From Methylococcaceae bacterium (GTDB taxonomy: Bacteria > Pseudomonadota > Gammaproteobacteria > Methylococcales > Methylomonadaceae): DNA of 7,104 nucleotides. Below are positions 6,701-7,104 of this stretch, in pieces. Position 1 is the first letter of the stretch; each line of letters begins with the position of its first letter. The notes beneath the pieces were generated by a model. It worked only from the letters and a program-made list of their open reading frames with translations. It was not told where the DNA came from and searched no databases. A program made the position numbers and the translations under genes. Location of the stretch: the NCBI GenBank assembly GCA_013140465.1, contig JABFST010000469.1, positions 1-7,104 of the forward strand, read 5' to 3'.

Positions 6701-7104
6701 GTCCAGCGTTTCCATTTGCACTTCCAGCACAATCGCATCGCGGTCTTCTTCTATGCAGTTGACCAGCATTTCGCGCAAATCGGCAAAATCGGTGGAGCGC
6801 ATAAACATGCCTGTGACGATTTTTTCGATGTCTTTAAGCCTATGCCCGACACTGCCATTGCAGAAACTATAACGCGCAACCCATTGCCGCAATTCTTGGC
6901 CTTTTTTATGCGGCAAGTTTTGGATAACGGTGCGGTAATCGCTACAGGCAGTCAGTTGGTCGCTGCAATTGATATGGCGTTTAAGAAAATGGCAGCGCAA
7001 GTTTCGGCAAGAGACCGGATACAAGCTACCGTCGCGGCGGGTTTCGATAAAATCGTCGGCTACAAACCCTTTATCCACAAACCGATAGCAGACGCCGTCA
7101 TCAT
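3746..7104 (-). CDS. jetC: JetC/MksB-like SMC ATPase, N-terminus cut by the window edge
   Basis: This is the loop-extruding motor. About 1,118 codons are visible and the frame is open to the right edge, reading DDGVCYRFVDKGF; the GTG at 7078 is an internal Val, not a start. Numbering from that Val, residues 1-128 are the rest of the N-terminal head lobe. Residues 130-435 form a long, Gln-rich coiled coil, 436-505 a hinge-like insert beginning TLLGFLREQQPAW, and 506-822 the returning coiled coil. The C-terminal lobe (about 825-1110) has the signature-like SSHGLSYLI at 1004-1012 and Walker B VNIIWPMDE at 1030-1038, where Asp1037 binds Mg-ATP and Glu1038 is the catalytic acid. ITLLSAFPDPDPEVL follows at 1059-1073. 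Walker A must lie upstream of the window and cannot be checked. Coil arms of about 300 residues are SMC/MukB-scale, longer than Rad50-like short forms. It is the first gene of the run and overlaps the next by 8 bases. Confidence 0.85.
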   Translation of the reverse strand, partial: DDGVCYRFVDKGFVADDFIETRRDGSLYPVSCRNLRCHFLKRHINCSDQLTACSDYRTVIQNLPHKKGQELRQWVARYSFCNGSVGHRLKDIEKIVTGMFMRSTDFADLREMLVNCIEEDRDAIVLEVQMETLDSWHKEYRAYQDTEAEREKEAQLQHHHTELQQVAHSLSDLLYRWQCLRRQNEQELEQKQAQGNTTQQDLQELSKAWDDQESKLKLALAEIKAELELAERQKTALETEQADWDKQDIPAKTRLLASLAGLKDNLQRSENDHRQLLDAVQDIDAEFKRLKAEKEQGFASRQHSYELAIRDIRQQLSDDKAQAQQRLEQQKDTLRETSQHLQDQHHAEQLQLQSQRGALNSQLADIQPDPALLENRDTKQEQLAQLQQQKQAAETQLHTVEADIRHKQTEIDTVLRQQQQHADTRQQCLAQAAQLQQQLDANPQTLLGFLREQQPAWTTTIAKVINPDLLLREDLEPVLHAATEHFYGVSVNLDVLVADHAADEEHIRALLLAVRDALNALAVKEAQAEANCATLKKQAEELNKRLKAEQLIVGQFRKQITGLNEELASLKLQIERSKKQRKTELVQQQQVLDERIQLSNTQLQQLKAQLNAELRQLSLAHAATLQQLDHTAAAASAHQQTQIEQLKQQQQSELAALEQQRLHSLRERKIDTATLTGLENAIKQLRADISLAEQAELTVKDYQRWLERDWSRYEGLLKRSLAAHAQLAHAHNQYETEQQHYQQQRHVLKQTLERVQAQLHKLGKDLNTIDTLVEELRGFVQTSSNRPHFDHAHTLAFLQAEQRQLVEQHKTLRKQMAALLRHLKQVLARFPDTHPGRYYAQAENEVGVDGNDLAWLQPIQVWYGSRCDEARSWLMSQAKLFGSGIRNYQQALERFDRGIVALSSRLAKHIDGNVRFEKIDKIEGRLSSKVTTLGYWEQIVSFTKNYDEWGRAQDGQLPSADFADIVRLVSEQLHGKGKVEMKLVNLLELEIIVTENNRSKRATHAEELRQISSHGLSYLILCVFFIALVNMIRKGQPVNIIWPMDELKELHQTNIEVLVEMLGKNQITLLSAFPDPDPEVLKLFKNRYQVFGFRQLIEMDVDEGYVSTLPALTVDSHV
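3965..4069 (-). other. Signature-like motif and Walker B of the SMC head
   Basis: The segment reads SSHGLSYLI, a hydrophobic helix, then VNIIWPMDE. SSHG replaces the usual SGG of ABC signatures, in line with the MukB-like branch. Walker B has both the Mg-binding Asp (3970-3968) and the catalytic Glu (3967-3965), so the C-terminal half of the active site appears intact. Confidence 0.75.
4613..5563 (-). other. Second coiled coil (returning arm) of the SMC ATPase
   Basis: Residues 506-822 are almost free of Pro and rich in Gln, Glu, Lys, Leu and Ala, with heptad-like spacing of Leu. The arm breaks near SSNRPHFDHAHT (775-786), perhaps a joint or elbow, before it meets the C-terminal head. Confidence 0.7.
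5565..5773 (-). other. Hinge-like domain of the SMC ATPase
   Basis: Residues 436-505 interrupt the coiled coil with globular sequence: TLLGFLREQQPAW, IAKVINPDLLLREDLEPVL, then FYGVSVNLDVLVADHAADEEHI. It holds Pro, Trp and Gly that the arms lack. MukB and JetC hinges dimerise here. About 70 residues makes it a small hinge compared with canonical SMC hinges. Confidence 0.65.
5774..6691 (-). other. First coiled coil (outgoing arm) of the SMC ATPase
   Basis: Residues 130-435 are strongly helical, with repeated Gln-Gln, Glu and Leu. Short breaks at KQDIPAKT (238-245) and IQPDPALLEN (358-367) mark possible joints. The Gln runs appear on the plus strand as dense TTG/CTG triplets and create spurious Cys-rich reading frames there. 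Confidence 0.7.

Noticed and set aside
3746..7104. Reading the large ATPase as chromosomal MukB or a Rad50/SbcC nuclease partner
   Set aside because: MukB operons lack a TOPRIM gene and are kleisin-first, and SbcC is paired with SbcD and has a zinc hook CxxC. Here there is a TOPRIM gene, MksE-like and kleisin-like partners, and a globular hinge with no CxxC.

Overview
The window is a compact bacterial segment, about half G+C by eye. Every gene I can support lies on the minus strand, so in transcription order it reads from right to left. Classical Shine-Dalgarno sites, tightly overlapping genes and GTG/TTG starts point to a Gram-negative bacterium. A gammaproteobacterium is my best guess, from the general look of the proteins, but nothing here fixes the taxon.

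Right and centre (7104 down to 1035): a four-gene operon encoding a condensin-like SMC complex with its own TOPRIM protein, that is, a Wadjet (JetABCD) / MksBEFG-type anti-plasmid system. In transcription order it holds: (1) a large JetC/MksB-like SMC ATPase, cut by the right edge so that its N-terminal Walker A part is missing, with two long coiled coils around a hinge and a C-terminal head carrying a signature-like motif and Walker B; (2) a JetB/MksE-like accessory subunit of 207 aa; (3) a JetA/MksF-like kleisin of about 410 aa; (4) a JetD/MksG-like protein of 289 aa with a TOPRIM domain (Glu144 and Asp197-x-Asp199-Pro) like that of topoisomerase VI A / Spo11. The genes overlap by 8, 4 and 4 bases, which suggests one translationally coupled transcript. 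The order is ATPase, MukE-like, kleisin, TOPRIM (C-B-A-D), not the A-B-C-D order that gave the genes their names. The known role of such complexes is to extrude DNA loops, sense small closed circular DNA and cut it, which removes plasmids.

Left (960 down to 112): after a 74-base gap comes a 282-aa protein that appears to join a cytidylate-kinase-like P-loop domain to a C-terminal segment resembling the ParB / sulfiredoxin-type nucleotide-binding fold. It could be an accessory to the defence operon or an unrelated neighbour. At the left edge (79 down to 1) is the first part of a gene whose N-terminus resembles flavin-binding proteins related to pyridoxamine 5'-phosphate oxidase, with a strong ribosome binding site.

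I see no RNA genes, insertion sequences, CRISPR repeats, att sites or convincing terminators. The operon promoter would lie beyond the right edge. No stretch longer than about 75 bases is without a gene.
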